From Micromonospora sp. DSM 45708 (GTDB lineage: Bacteria; Actinomycetota; Actinomycetes; Mycobacteriales; Micromonosporaceae), in the NCBI RefSeq assembly GCF_039566955.1, contig NZ_CP154796.1, positions 806,001 to 870,000 of the forward strand: 64,000 nt of DNA, read 5' to 3'. The notes beneath the pieces are model-generated. The model worked only from the letters and a program-made list of their open reading frames with translations. It was not told where the DNA came from and made no database searches. Shown here piece after piece: positions 42,892 through 51,242 of the stretch. The stretch's first letter is position 1; each line of letters begins with the position of its first letter. The position numbers and the translations under genes are program-made.

Positions 42892-43722
42892 TCAGGGGGC
42901 GGCGGGTTCGGCGGCAGCCGGTTCGGCGGCCCGGTCCACCGGCACGCGCGGGCCGTCCAGGCCGGCCCGCCGGCGGGCCTCCCGGCGCGCCACCCAGCCG
43001 TAGCCGACCAGGCTCATCACCGCGAAGATCCACCACTGCCACACGTAGCCGAAGTTCTGCCAGTTGTTGGTGTGCCCGATCGGCACCGCCTGGAACACCG
43101 GGTCGGCGGCCGGCGTCTGGCCGTCCAGCAGCACGTAACCGCCGGTCACCGGGTAGGGCAGTTGCTTCGCCAGGCGGGCGATGTCGATGCGGCGCGCCTC
43201 CAGCTTGCCGTCGCGCCGGGCCACCGCGCCGCCGCCGCTCTCGCTGCCGACCACCCGGCCGGTGACGGTCACCTCGCCGGCCGGCGCCACCGGCACCCGG
43301 GGCTGGACGGTCGCGCCGGCGCCCGGGACGGGCGGGATCCAGCCGCGGTCGACGAGCACCGCGGTGCCGTCGGCGAGCACCAGCGGCGTGAGCACCTCGA
43401 AGCCGACCGTGTTGTCGAGGGTCCGGCCGCGGATCAGGACGATGTTGGCGCTGTCGTAGCGGCCGGTGGCGGTGACCCGGCTCCAGGTGAGGCGCTCCGC
43501 CGGGGCCGGACCCGCGCTGCCCGGGCCGCCGGTCGGCGCGGGCAGCGCGTCACGCAGCGGCGCGGGTGTCATGGTGGCGCCGGCGTCGATCCGCTCGTTG
43601 ACCGCGGTCCGCCCGTGGTAGCGGTCCAGCTGCCAGTTGCCCAGGAACACCATCACCGCGGCGGCCACCAGGGTCAGCGCCAGGTAGCCGAGCCAGCGCG
43701 GGGTCAGCAGGAACCGGTACAC
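42892..43722 (-). CDS. SURF1 family protein
   Basis: A 276-aa membrane protein involved in cytochrome c oxidase (aa3) assembly, probably haem a insertion. N-terminal helix 'MYRFLLTPRWLGYLAL...VFLGNWQLDRYH', a periplasmic domain with 'LIRGRTLDNTVGFEVLTPL' and 'VLVDRGWIPP', and a C-terminal helix preceded by 'GHTNNWQNFGYVWQWWIFA'. The motif set is complete. GTG 43722 is chosen because TAGCCT ends 8 nt upstream and SURF1 proteins commonly begin MYRFLLTPRW. Confidence 0.92.
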   Translation of the reverse strand: MYRFLLTPRWLGYLALTLVAAAVMVFLGNWQLDRYHGRTAVNERIDAGATMTPAPLRDALPAPTGGPGSAGPAPAERLTWSRVTATGRYDSANIVLIRGRTLDNTVGFEVLTPLVLADGTAVLVDRGWIPPVPGAGATVQPRVPVAPAGEVTVTGRVVGSESGGGAVARRDGKLEARRIDIARLAKQLPYPVTGGYVLLDGQTPAADPVFQAVPIGHTNNWQNFGYVWQWWIFAVMSLVGYGWVARREARRRAGLDGPRVPVDRAAEPAAAEPAAP

Positions 43723-43858
43723 GGTGGTCAAGGCTACCCGTATGAGCGGGGCCACTCGCGGTTGCCGGTGGTGATCGGGGCGCCGGGCGGCCGTCGCGGA
43801 CCGGACCGGACGGGTATGGTCACGCGGGCGGAAATCACCCCGGAGGATCCAGGAGTCG

Positions 43859-45292
43859 ATGATGACCGACGTGCCGCGCGTCGTGCTGAGCGCGCCTTCC
43901 TCGGGGCACGGCACCGGTGCCCTCTCCCTCGGCCTGCTCGCGGCGCTCGCCGACCGGGGGCTCCCGGTGGCCGGGTTCAAGGTCGGCCCGGACCAGGTGG
44001 ACGCGGCGTACCTCGGGCTGGCCGCCGGCCGGCCGGGGCGCTCGCTGGACCCGCGGCTGGTCGGCCCGGAGCGGATCGGCCCGCTCTTCGCGCACGGTGC
44101 GGCTGGGGCCGGGTTCGCGCTGGTGCAGGGCACCATGGGGCTCTACGACTCGGTCGCCGGCCGGCCGGAGAGCGAGTCCACCGCCGCCGTCGCCACGGCG
44201 CTGCGCAGTCCGGTGGTGCTGGTGGTGGACGTGGCCGCGATGGGCCAGTCGGTGGCCGCGCTGGTGCACGGCTTCCGGGCCTACGACGAGCAGCTCTGGT
44301 TGGGCGGCGTGATCCTCAACCGGGTGGCCTCGCCCCGGCACGAGACGCTGCTGCGGGAGGCGCTTGACGACGTCGGGGTGCCGGTCTACGGCGCGCTGCG
44401 CCGGCACGAGCTGCCCCCGGTGCTGCCCGCCCGCCGGCACGGCGCCGCGCCGGTGGTGCGCGGCGACGCCGAGGCCGAGCGCGGGGTGCGCCGGCTCGGT
44501 GAGGCGGTGGCCGCCACCGTCGACCTCGACCGGCTGCTGACACTGGCCCGCTCCGCCCCCGCACTCACCGTCGAGCCCTGGTCGCCCGGCCCGGCGGACG
44601 GCCCGCCCGCGTCGGCGGAACGCCCGGTGGTCGCGCTGGCCGGTGGCCCGGCCGGCAGCTACAGCCATCCGGAGACCGCCGAGCTGCTGCGGGCCGCCGG
44701 CGCCGAGGTGGTCACGTTCGACCCGCTGCGCGACGAGGCGCTGCCCGCCGGTGCCCGCGCCCTGGTCGTCGGCGGCGGGCTCCCGGAGGCGTACGCGGAG
44801 CAGCTCTCCACCAACCGCCGGCTCTGCATCGCGGTGGCGGAGCTGGCCCGCGCCGGCCGTCCGGTGGTCGCCGAGGGGGCCGGCCTGCTCTGGCTGGCCC
44901 GCGAGCTGGACGGCATGCCCATGTGCGGGGTGCTCGACGCGGTCGGCACGGTCCGGGACGGCCTGGTGGTCGGCTACCGGGAGGCGACCGCGGTCACCGG
45001 AAGCGTGGTGGCGTCGGCCGGGGTCACGGTGACCGGGCACAAGCAGCACGCGGCGGTGCTCACGCCGCGGGCCGGTGACCGGCCGGCCTGGCAGTGGGGC
45101 GGGGGCACGCCCGAGGGCTTCGTCCGCCACGGCGTGCACGCCTCGCAGCTCGTGCCGCACTGGGCCGCGCTTCCCGGGATCGCCGAGCGGCTGGTGGCCG
45201 CCGCCCTGCCCGCCGCTGTCCACCCCGACGTCGATCAAGGAGTTCGCGTCGGGGATCAGGCGATCCCAGGCGCAAACTCCTTGATCAACTAA
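43859..45292 (+). CDS. cobyrinate a,c-diamide synthase-like protein with altered active sites
   Basis: A 477-aa protein with the CobB/CbiA two-domain layout: CbiA ATPase domain (about 1-200) and glutamine amidotransferase-like domain (about 245-455). Two hallmark residues are missing. The P-loop reads 'APSSGHGTGALSLGL', lacking the Lys of the usual GxGKT. At residue 340, 'VVAEGAGLLWL' has Gly where the amidotransferase Cys is expected ('AECGG'). 'HKQHAAVL' near the end keeps the His. It may be inactive, use ammonia, or do another job. The final 20 or so residues are encoded by a hairpin repeat. Confidence 0.8.
   Translation: MMTDVPRVVLSAPSSGHGTGALSLGLLAALADRGLPVAGFKVGPDQVDAAYLGLAAGRPGRSLDPRLVGPERIGPLFAHGAAGAGFALVQGTMGLYDSVAGRPESESTAAVATALRSPVVLVVDVAAMGQSVAALVHGFRAYDEQLWLGGVILNRVASPRHETLLREALDDVGVPVYGALRRHELPPVLPARRHGAAPVVRGDAEAERGVRRLGEAVAATVDLDRLLTLARSAPALTVEPWSPGPADGPPASAERPVVALAGGPAGSYSHPETAELLRAAGAEVVTFDPLRDEALPAGARALVVGGGLPEAYAEQLSTNRRLCIAVAELARAGRPVVAEGAGLLWLARELDGMPMCGVLDAVGTVRDGLVVGYREATAVTGSVVASAGVTVTGHKQHAAVLTPRAGDRPAWQWGGGTPEGFVRHGVHASQLVPHWAALPGIAERLVAAALPAAVHPDVDQGVRVGDQAIPGANSLIN
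45230..45289. repeat. 60-bp hairpin repeat at the 3' end of the cobB-like gene
   Basis: Arms of 19 bp (45230-45248 and 45271-45289) match at 17 positions (GATCAAGGAGTT core). An inner stem GGGATC (45252-45257) and GATCCC (45262-45267) closes on AGGC. The stop TAA follows directly at 45290. A further short stem CCCGGG/CCCGGG (45293-45310) separates the convergent genes. Confidence 0.85.
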
Positions 45293-45332
45293 CCCGGGCG
45301 CACCCCCGGGCGGTCGGGTGGTCGGCGTGCGG

Positions 45333-47465
45333 TCAGCCGACGATCTGGTCGGACGGCGGGGTGAACTGGCGCGTCGGTTGGCCCTTCAGCGCGTCGCGCA
45401 GCGTCTCGGCGACGGCGTTCACCGGGATCTGGGACTGCCCGTCACCCACCGCGTTGAACGGGTTGTCCGGATCGGCGATGAAGCTCGCCGCGGCCAGCTC
45501 CGGCGTGAAGCCGACGAACCACGCCGACCGGGTGCTGTCCGTGGTGCCCGTCTTGCCGGCGACCGGCCGGCCGACCGTCCCTCGTACGCTGTCCGCCGTC
45601 GACCAGCCGCCGCAGCTCCCCTTGGCCGGGGTGTCGCCGGTCGGGCAGCGGGCCGCGTCGGTGGCGGCGCGGGCCGCGTCCGCGTTGACCACCTGACGGC
45701 ACCGGGGCTTGGCCACCTCGCGCTGCACCCCGCCGGGGGTGGACCAGGTGGCCGGCGTGCCGTCCCGGTTCATGATCGCGTTGACCGGGATCGCCTCGCA
45801 GTAGCGCCCGTCGGCGGCGACGGCCGCGTACGCGTTCGCCATCTCCAGCGGGGTGGCGTCGGAGACCCCCAGCGTGAACGCGCCCCACTTCCTCGCGTTG
45901 GCCGGCGACGCCTGGTTCTTGTCCACGTCGGTGCGCCAGCGCAGCCCGAGCTGCTCGGCCAGGCGCACCCCGGCGTCCGCGCCGACCTTCTCCTCCAACT
46001 GGACGAAGTAGGTGTTCACCGACTTGCCGAAGCCGGACCACATGGTCTGTCGGCCGGTCATCGCGGCGCTGGCGTTGGACGGCGCCCAGCCGTTGTAGAT
46101 CGCCGACTGGTACTTGTACGGCGAGTCGTACGCGGTGGACAGCGGCATCCCGGCGTTGAGCGCGGCGAGCATCGGGAACATCTTGAACGTCGAGCCGGCC
46201 TGGTAGCCGGGGAGCGTCCCACCGCCGAGCAGGGGCGCCACCGTGTTCGGGTAGTTCGCCTTGACCTTCGGGCCGGCCTCCGGGTTGGAGCTGTTCGGGT
46301 TCTCGGCCAGGTCGAGCGAGTAGTTCCGGTTCACCGCCATCGCCTTGATCCGCCCGGTGCCGGGCTCGGCGACCACGATGCCGTTGGCGAACGGGCTGCC
46401 GGTGTTCTCCTTGGCGCCCACGTTCTTCTCGGCCGCCGCCTGCGTCTTCGGGTCGAGCGCGAGCACGATCCGGTAGCCGCCACGGCGCAGCTTGTCCATC
46501 CGTTCCAGGCGGTTCTCGCCGAACGCGGGCTGCGCGCTCCACCAGTTCTTCAGGTAGTCGCAGTAGAAGCCCCAGCTCCGGTGCGCGTCGTCGATCGCGG
46601 CGCAGTCGTTCGGCGGGTCGGTCAGCTTCAGCTTGATCGGCTGGCCCTTGGCCGCCGCGGCGGCGTCCGGCGACAGGTAGCCGAGGCGGGCCATGTTGTC
46701 CAGCACGTAGTTGCGTCGGCCGGTGGCGTCCTTCTGGTCGGAGGTGATCGGGTCGTACTCGGAGGGGGACTTCACCAGCCCGGCCAGTGTGGCCGCCTCG
46801 ACCGGGGTGAGCGTGGCCGGCGTCTTGGAGAAGAAGATCTGCGAGGCGGCGTAGATGCCGTACGCCCGGTGGCCGAAGTAGGCCGAGTTGAGGTAGCGCT
46901 CGAGGATCTGCTCCTTGCTCAGGTGCTTCTCGATGTCGAGCGCCATGCGCATCTCCTTGACCTTGCGCAGGCTGGTCTGCTGGGTGGCCTCCTGGACCTC
47001 CTTCGGCGTGCTCGCGCTGTCCCGCAGCGCCATCCGGACGTACTGCATGGTGAGCGTCGAGGCGCCCTGGGAGACGCCGCCGGAGCGGGCGTTGGAGACG
47101 AAGGCGCGGGCCACGCCCTTCGGGTCGACGCCGTGGTGCTGGTAGAACCGGTTGTCCTCGGCGGCGACGATCGCCTGCTGGATGTTCGGCGACATGTTCT
47201 CGATCTTGGTGTACTGCCGGTACTCCTCGTAGAACATGGTCAGCACGGTCCGGCCGTCGGGCGCGTACAGGTACGACGTCTCGGCCGGCAGCGCGGTCTT
47301 GAGGATGTCCGTCTTCTGCTCCACGGCGTGCGCGGTGGCCTTCGCGCCGATGCCGGTGACGGCGGCCATCGGGTACAACGCGGCGGCGACGACGATGCCG
47401 GCGATCAGCCCGGCACGGAGAAGGGGCACGGCACGACCGGCGGACGCAAGGGGTCGATTGCTCAC
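45333..47465 (-). CDS. class A penicillin-binding protein (transglycosylase/transpeptidase)
   Basis: A 710-aa membrane-anchored cell-wall synthase. One N-terminal helix (about 15-37), then a GT51 glycosyltransferase domain ('IVAAEDNRFYQHHGVDPKG', 'GASTLTMQYVRM', 'KEMRMALDIEK'). A transpeptidase domain follows, with SxxK in 'GSTFKMF', SxN in 'KSVNTY' and KTG in 'VAGKTGTT'. All catalytic motifs are present. GTG start with TAGCTT 6 nt upstream (leaderless). A 19-bp palindrome overlaps the promoter. Confidence 0.94.
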   Translation of the reverse strand: MSNRPLASAGRAVPLLRAGLIAGIVVAAALYPMAAVTGIGAKATAHAVEQKTDILKTALPAETSYLYAPDGRTVLTMFYEEYRQYTKIENMSPNIQQAIVAAEDNRFYQHHGVDPKGVARAFVSNARSGGVSQGASTLTMQYVRMALRDSASTPKEVQEATQQTSLRKVKEMRMALDIEKHLSKEQILERYLNSAYFGHRAYGIYAASQIFFSKTPATLTPVEAATLAGLVKSPSEYDPITSDQKDATGRRNYVLDNMARLGYLSPDAAAAAKGQPIKLKLTDPPNDCAAIDDAHRSWGFYCDYLKNWWSAQPAFGENRLERMDKLRRGGYRIVLALDPKTQAAAEKNVGAKENTGSPFANGIVVAEPGTGRIKAMAVNRNYSLDLAENPNSSNPEAGPKVKANYPNTVAPLLGGGTLPGYQAGSTFKMFPMLAALNAGMPLSTAYDSPYKYQSAIYNGWAPSNASAAMTGRQTMWSGFGKSVNTYFVQLEEKVGADAGVRLAEQLGLRWRTDVDKNQASPANARKWGAFTLGVSDATPLEMANAYAAVAADGRYCEAIPVNAIMNRDGTPATWSTPGGVQREVAKPRCRQVVNADAARAATDAARCPTGDTPAKGSCGGWSTADSVRGTVGRPVAGKTGTTDSTRSAWFVGFTPELAAASFIADPDNPFNAVGDGQSQIPVNAVAETLRDALKGQPTRQFTPPSDQIVG

Positions 47466-47480
47466 GGGGTCAAGCTATGA

Positions 47481-47499
47481 CATTTCCGATTCGGAAATG
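47481..47499. promoter_or_regulatory. 19-bp palindrome at the PBP promoter
   Basis: CATTTCCGA-T-TCGGAAATG is a perfect inverted repeat. It begins 4 bp upstream of the PBP -10 hexamer (TAGCTT, 47477-47472), where a repressor would block RNA polymerase. AT-rich for this genome. The regulator is unknown. Confidence 0.6.
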
Positions 47500-47586
47500 A
47501 GAAGAATTCATAAACGGGCGGGCCGTGACGCGACCCACGCCGGGATGCGCTGTCCCGGGACCCGGCTTCCCGGCAGGATCGCGGTC

Positions 47587-48663
47587 ATGCCCGTACCGCC
47601 GACCGCCGCCGCGCCCGCCGAACCCGACCTGGGACACCACGGTGACGCCGAAGCCACGCCCGGACTGAGGGACCTGGCGGTCAACGTGCGCCACGCCCCG
47701 ATGCCCGACTGGCTGGCCGACCCGATCACCGCCGCGCTGGGTGAGCTGGCCGCGTACCCGGACCCGGCGCCCGCCCGCGCCGCCGTCGGTCACCGACACG
47801 GGCGACCCCCGGACGAGGTACTCCTCACCGCCGGCGCGGCCGAGGGTTTCGTGCTGATCGCCCACGCGCTGCGCGACGCCCGCCACCCGGTGGTGGTGCA
47901 CCCGCAGTTCACCGAGCCGGAGGCCGCCCTGCGGGCCGCCGGTCACCGGGTGGACCGGGTGCTGCTCGACCCGGCCGACGGCTTCCGGCTCGACCCGGCC
48001 CGGGTGCCGGCCGACGCCGACCTCGTCATGGTCGGCAACCCCACCAACCCGACCTCGGTGCTGCACCCGGCGGAGACGCTCGCCGCGCTGGCGCGCCCCG
48101 GCCGGGTGCTGGTGGTCGACGAGGCGTTCGCCGACACCACCGTCGCGCCCGGCGTCGAGGGCGAGCCGCAATCCCTCGCCGCCCGCCGCGACCTGCCCGG
48201 CCTGGTGGTGGTCCGCAGCCTCACCAAGACCTGGGGGCTGGCCGGGCTGCGGATCGGCTACCTGCTCGGCGACGCCGGCCTGCTGGCCCGGTTCGCCGCC
48301 GTCCAGCCGCTCTGGGCGGTCTCCACCCCGGCGCTCGCCGCCGCCACCGCCTGCGCCACGCCGGTCGCCGTCGCGGCCGAACGCGCGATCGCCGCCGACC
48401 TCGCCGCCGACCGCGAGCACCTGGTGGCCCGCCTGGCCACCCTGCCCGGCGTACGCGTGGCGGGGCGCCCGGCCAGCGCCTTCGTCCTGATCCACCGGCC
48501 CGGCGCCGCCGCGCTGCGGGAGCGGCTGCGCGAGCACGGCTGGGCGGTACGCCGGGGCGACACGTTCCCCGGGCTCGGCCCGGACTGGCTCCGGATCGCG
48601 GTGCGCGACCGGGCCACCACCGACGCGTTCATCGACACGCTGGCACGGATCCTGGAGGCATGA
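47587..48663 (+). CDS. cobC: CobC-like PLP aminotransferase (threonine-phosphate decarboxylase)
   Basis: A 358-aa fold-type I PLP enzyme of the histidinol-phosphate aminotransferase/CobC group. 'NVRHAPMPDWL', 'LLTAGAAEGF', 'MVGNPTNPTSV', 'VVDEAFAD' and the PLP lysine in 'RSLTKTWGLAGLRIGY'. In cobalamin synthesis the CobD(Salmonella)/CobC enzyme makes aminopropanol phosphate. The ATGA overlap with cobT and the neighbouring cob genes support that role over histidine synthesis. The exact substrate is inferred from context. Confidence 0.85.
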   Translation: MPVPPTAAAPAEPDLGHHGDAEATPGLRDLAVNVRHAPMPDWLADPITAALGELAAYPDPAPARAAVGHRHGRPPDEVLLTAGAAEGFVLIAHALRDARHPVVVHPQFTEPEAALRAAGHRVDRVLLDPADGFRLDPARVPADADLVMVGNPTNPTSVLHPAETLAALARPGRVLVVDEAFADTTVAPGVEGEPQSLAARRDLPGLVVVRSLTKTWGLAGLRIGYLLGDAGLLARFAAVQPLWAVSTPALAAATACATPVAVAAERAIAADLAADREHLVARLATLPGVRVAGRPASAFVLIHRPGAAALRERLREHGWAVRRGDTFPGLGPDWLRIAVRDRATTDAFIDTLARILEA

Positions 48664-49817
48664 TGCTGGAGTCCACCGTCGCGGCGATCCGCCCGCTCGA
48701 CGAGTCGGCCATGGCGGCGGCGCGCGAGCTCCAGGGCCGGCTGACCAAGCCCGCCGGCTCGCTCGGCGCCCTGGAGCCGCTCTCCGTACGCCTCGCCGGG
48801 CTGGCCGGGACCTGCCCGCCGCCGCTGCCCGACCCGGCCGCGGTGGCGATCTTCGCGGGCGACCACGGCGTGCACGCCCAGGGCGTGACCCCGTGGCCGC
48901 AGGAGGTCACCGCCCAGATGATCGGCAACTTCCTGGCCGGCGGCGCGGTGGTCAACGTGTTCGCCCGGCAGGCCGGCGCCTCGGTCACCGTGGTCGACGT
49001 CGGCGTGGCCACCCCGCTCCCGATCGGCCCGCCCGCCGACCCGGCCGCGCTCTCCGCCGACCCGGACGGCCCGCCCACCACCCCGGCGGTGCTCTCCGCC
49101 GGCCTCGTCGCGACGCCCGCCGACCCGGCCGGGCCGCGCCTGGTGGCGGCGAACGTGCGCGCCGGCACCCGGGACATGACGGTCACCGCGGCGCTCACCC
49201 GGGACGAGGCCCGGGCGGCGGTGGAGACCGGCATCCGGGTCGCCGCCGAGTTGACCGACGCCGGCGCCGCCGTCCTGCTCACCGGCGACATGGGCATCGG
49301 CAACACCACTCCGGCCGCCGCGCTGGTCGCCGTGTTCACCGGGGTGGACGCGGCGGCGGCGACCGGCCGGGGCACCGGCGTGGACGACGAGACGTACGCC
49401 CGCAAGGTCGGCGTGGTGCGGGCCGCGCTGGAGCGGCACACCCCCGACCCGGCCGACCCGCTGGGCGTCCTCGCGGCGGTCGGCGGGTTGGAGCACGCCG
49501 CGCTGGCCGGGCTGATCCTCGGCGCTGCCGCGCGTCGGGTGCCGGTGCTGCTCGACGGTGTGATCGCGGTCAGCGCCGCGCTGGCCGCCGCCGCGTTCGC
49601 GCCGGACGCGGTGGGCGCCATGGTCGCCGGGCACCGCAGCGCCGAGCCGGGCGCCACGGCGGCGTTGCGGCACCTCGGGCTCGACCCGCTGATCGACCTG
49701 GGGCTGCGGCTCGGCGAGGGCACCGGTGCCCTGCTCGCGTTGCCGGTCGTCACCGGCGCGGTCCGGGTGCTGCACGAGGTGGCCACGTTCGACGCGGCCG
49801 GGGTGGCCGAGAAGTGA
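48660..49817 (+). CDS. cobT: nicotinate-nucleotide--dimethylbenzimidazole phosphoribosyltransferase
   Basis: Makes alpha-ribazole phosphate for the lower ligand of cobalamin. The 385-aa protein has 'LTKPAGSLGALEPL', 'FAGDHGVHAQGVTPWPQEVT', 'MIGNFLAGGAVVNVFARQAG', 'LLTGDMGIGNTTPAAAL' and 'GHRSAEPGATAAL', with the catalytic Glu expected near 'LRLGEGTGA'. A Pro/Ala-rich insertion (about residues 120-145) is not seen in shorter homologues. Start and stop overlap cobC and the next gene by 4 bp each. Confidence 0.95.
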   Translation: MMLESTVAAIRPLDESAMAAARELQGRLTKPAGSLGALEPLSVRLAGLAGTCPPPLPDPAAVAIFAGDHGVHAQGVTPWPQEVTAQMIGNFLAGGAVVNVFARQAGASVTVVDVGVATPLPIGPPADPAALSADPDGPPTTPAVLSAGLVATPADPAGPRLVAANVRAGTRDMTVTAALTRDEARAAVETGIRVAAELTDAGAAVLLTGDMGIGNTTPAAALVAVFTGVDAAAATGRGTGVDDETYARKVGVVRAALERHTPDPADPLGVLAAVGGLEHAALAGLILGAAARRVPVLLDGVIAVSAALAAAAFAPDAVGAMVAGHRSAEPGATAALRHLGLDPLIDLGLRLGEGTGALLALPVVTGAVRVLHEVATFDAAGVAEK

Positions 49818-51097
49818 GCGGGCCGGCCCGGGAGGGGTCGCCCAGCCCGTACCCGCTGGGGTTGCGGCTGGCCGGTCGGCGCGTGGTCGTGGTGGGCGGG
49901 GGAGCGGTGGCCACCCGGCGGGTGCCCGCGCTGCTCGACGCCGGCGCGGACGTCCTGCTGGTGGCGCCGGAGCTGACGCCGGCGCTGCGCGCGCACGCCG
50001 ACGCCGGGCGGCTGCACTGGGAGCCGCGCCGGTTCGCCGTCGGCGACCTGGACGGCGCGTGGCTGGTGCAGGTGGCGGTGGACGACCGGGCCGCCGCGGC
50101 GGCGGTGAGCGCCGCCGCGGCCGAGCGGCGGGTCTTCTGCGTCCGGGCCGACGACCGGGCCGCGGCCAGCGCGTGGACGCCCGCGGTGACCCGTCACGGC
50201 CCGGTGACGGTGGCGGTCCTCGGCGGTGGCGACCCGCACCGTGCGATGGCCGTACGCGACGCCGTCCGCACCCTCCTGAGCGCAAGGAGGGCCCCCGTGT
50301 TGACGCATCCGGTAGCGGAGGGGGCCCCGCTTGAGCCGTCCGGCGGGCGGGTGGCGCTGGTGGGGGCCGGGCCCGGTGACCCGGAGCTGATCACCGTGAA
50401 GGGCTGGCGGCTGCTCACCGAGGCCGAGGTGGTGGTCGCCGACCGGCTCGTCCCCGGGCTGCTCCTGGACGAGCTGCGGCCGGACGTCGAATTGGTCGAC
50501 GCGTCGAAGATCCCGTACGGGCCGTCGCGCGCCCAGGAGGAGATCAACCGGATCCTGGTGGACCGGGCCCTCGCCGGCAAGGTCGTGGTCCGGCTCAAGG
50601 GCGGCGACCCGTACGTCTTCGGGCGGGGCGGCGAGGAGTTGCTGGCCTGCGCCGAGGCCGGGGTGCCGGTGACCGTGGTGCCGGGGGTGACCAGCGCGAT
50701 CGCGGTGCCGGGGGTGGCCGGGGTGCCGGTGACCCACCGGGCGGTGGCGCACGAGTTCACGGTGGTCTCCGGGCACGTCGCGCCGGACTCACCGGCCTCG
50801 CTGGTGAGCTGGGAGTCGCTGGCCGGCCTGCGCGGCACGCTGGTGATCCTGATGGGCCTGAAGAACCTGGCCGCGATCGCGGCGACGCTGATCGCCCACG
50901 GCAGGCCGCCGACCACTCCGGCCGCGGTGATCCAGGAGGGCACCACCGCGACCCAGCGCACCCTCCGCTCGACGCTCGGCACGGTGGCCGCCGACGTCAC
51001 CGCCGCCGCGCTCCGCCCACCCGCCATCGTGGTCGTCGGCGACGTCGTGGACGCCCTGACCGCCCCGCCCGCCCCGCCCTTCCCGCCCGCCCCCTGA
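49814..51097 (+). CDS. cysG: siroheme synthase / uroporphyrinogen-III C-methyltransferase
   Basis: A 427-aa bifunctional protein. The N-terminal precorrin-2 dehydrogenase/ferrochelatase-like domain (about 15-155: 'LRLAGRRVVVVGGGAVATRRVPALLDAGADVLLVAPE') is followed by the SUMT domain (about 175-415: 'VALVGAGPGDPELITVKGWRLL', 'KIPYGPSRAQEEIN', 'VRLKGGDPYVFGRGGEE', 'VVPGVTSAIAVPGVAGVP'). SUMT makes precorrin-2 for both cobalamin and siroheme. The linker between the domains (about 155-175) is encoded by a dispersed hairpin repeat. The first domain is shorter than in E. coli CysG. Coupled to cobT by GTGA. Confidence 0.93.
   Translation: MSGPAREGSPSPYPLGLRLAGRRVVVVGGGAVATRRVPALLDAGADVLLVAPELTPALRAHADAGRLHWEPRRFAVGDLDGAWLVQVAVDDRAAAAAVSAAAAERRVFCVRADDRAAASAWTPAVTRHGPVTVAVLGGGDPHRAMAVRDAVRTLLSARRAPVLTHPVAEGAPLEPSGGRVALVGAGPGDPELITVKGWRLLTEAEVVVADRLVPGLLLDELRPDVELVDASKIPYGPSRAQEEINRILVDRALAGKVVVRLKGGDPYVFGRGGEELLACAEAGVPVTVVPGVTSAIAVPGVAGVPVTHRAVAHEFTVVSGHVAPDSPASLVSWESLAGLRGTLVILMGLKNLAAIAATLIAHGRPPTTPAAVIQEGTTATQRTLRSTLGTVAADVTAAALRPPAIVVVGDVVDALTAPPAPPFPPAP
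50286..50335 (+). repeat. dispersed hairpin repeat, copy B, inside cysG
   Basis: TTGACGCATCCGGTAGCGGA (50300-50319) matches copy A (32211-32230) in 18 of 20 positions. It is flanked by GGGCCCCC (50290-50296 region) and GGGGGCCC (50320-50327), which can pair. It is translated in frame as the interdomain linker ('RRAPVLTHPVAEGAPLEPSG'). Confidence 0.82.
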
Positions 51098-51173
51098 CGT
51101 CGATCTTGCACTTGGTGCCCGGGAGTTGCCGGGTTCCACCCACTTTGTCGGGGCGGTAAGTGCAAGATCAACG
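51098..51173. repeat. 76-bp element with 16-bp inverted ends
   Basis: 51098-51113 (CGTCGATCTTGCACTT) and the reverse complement of 51158-51173 match at 15 of 16 positions. It begins one base after the cysG stop. The outer sequence CGTCGATC...GATCAACG resembles the ends of the repeat at 45230-45289. Confidence 0.82.
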
Positions 51174-51198
51174 CGGTGGGGTGGGGCGGGGGACGGGT

Positions 51199-51227
51199 GC
51201 GGCCCGGGACCGTGGGTCCCGGGCCGC
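51199..51227. terminator. bidirectional terminator
   Basis: A perfect 13-bp stem (51199-51211 with 51215-51227), loop GTG, between cysG and the convergent otsB-GH15 gene. Confidence 0.78.
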
Positions 51228-51242
51228 GTCGTGTGGTTCGGG

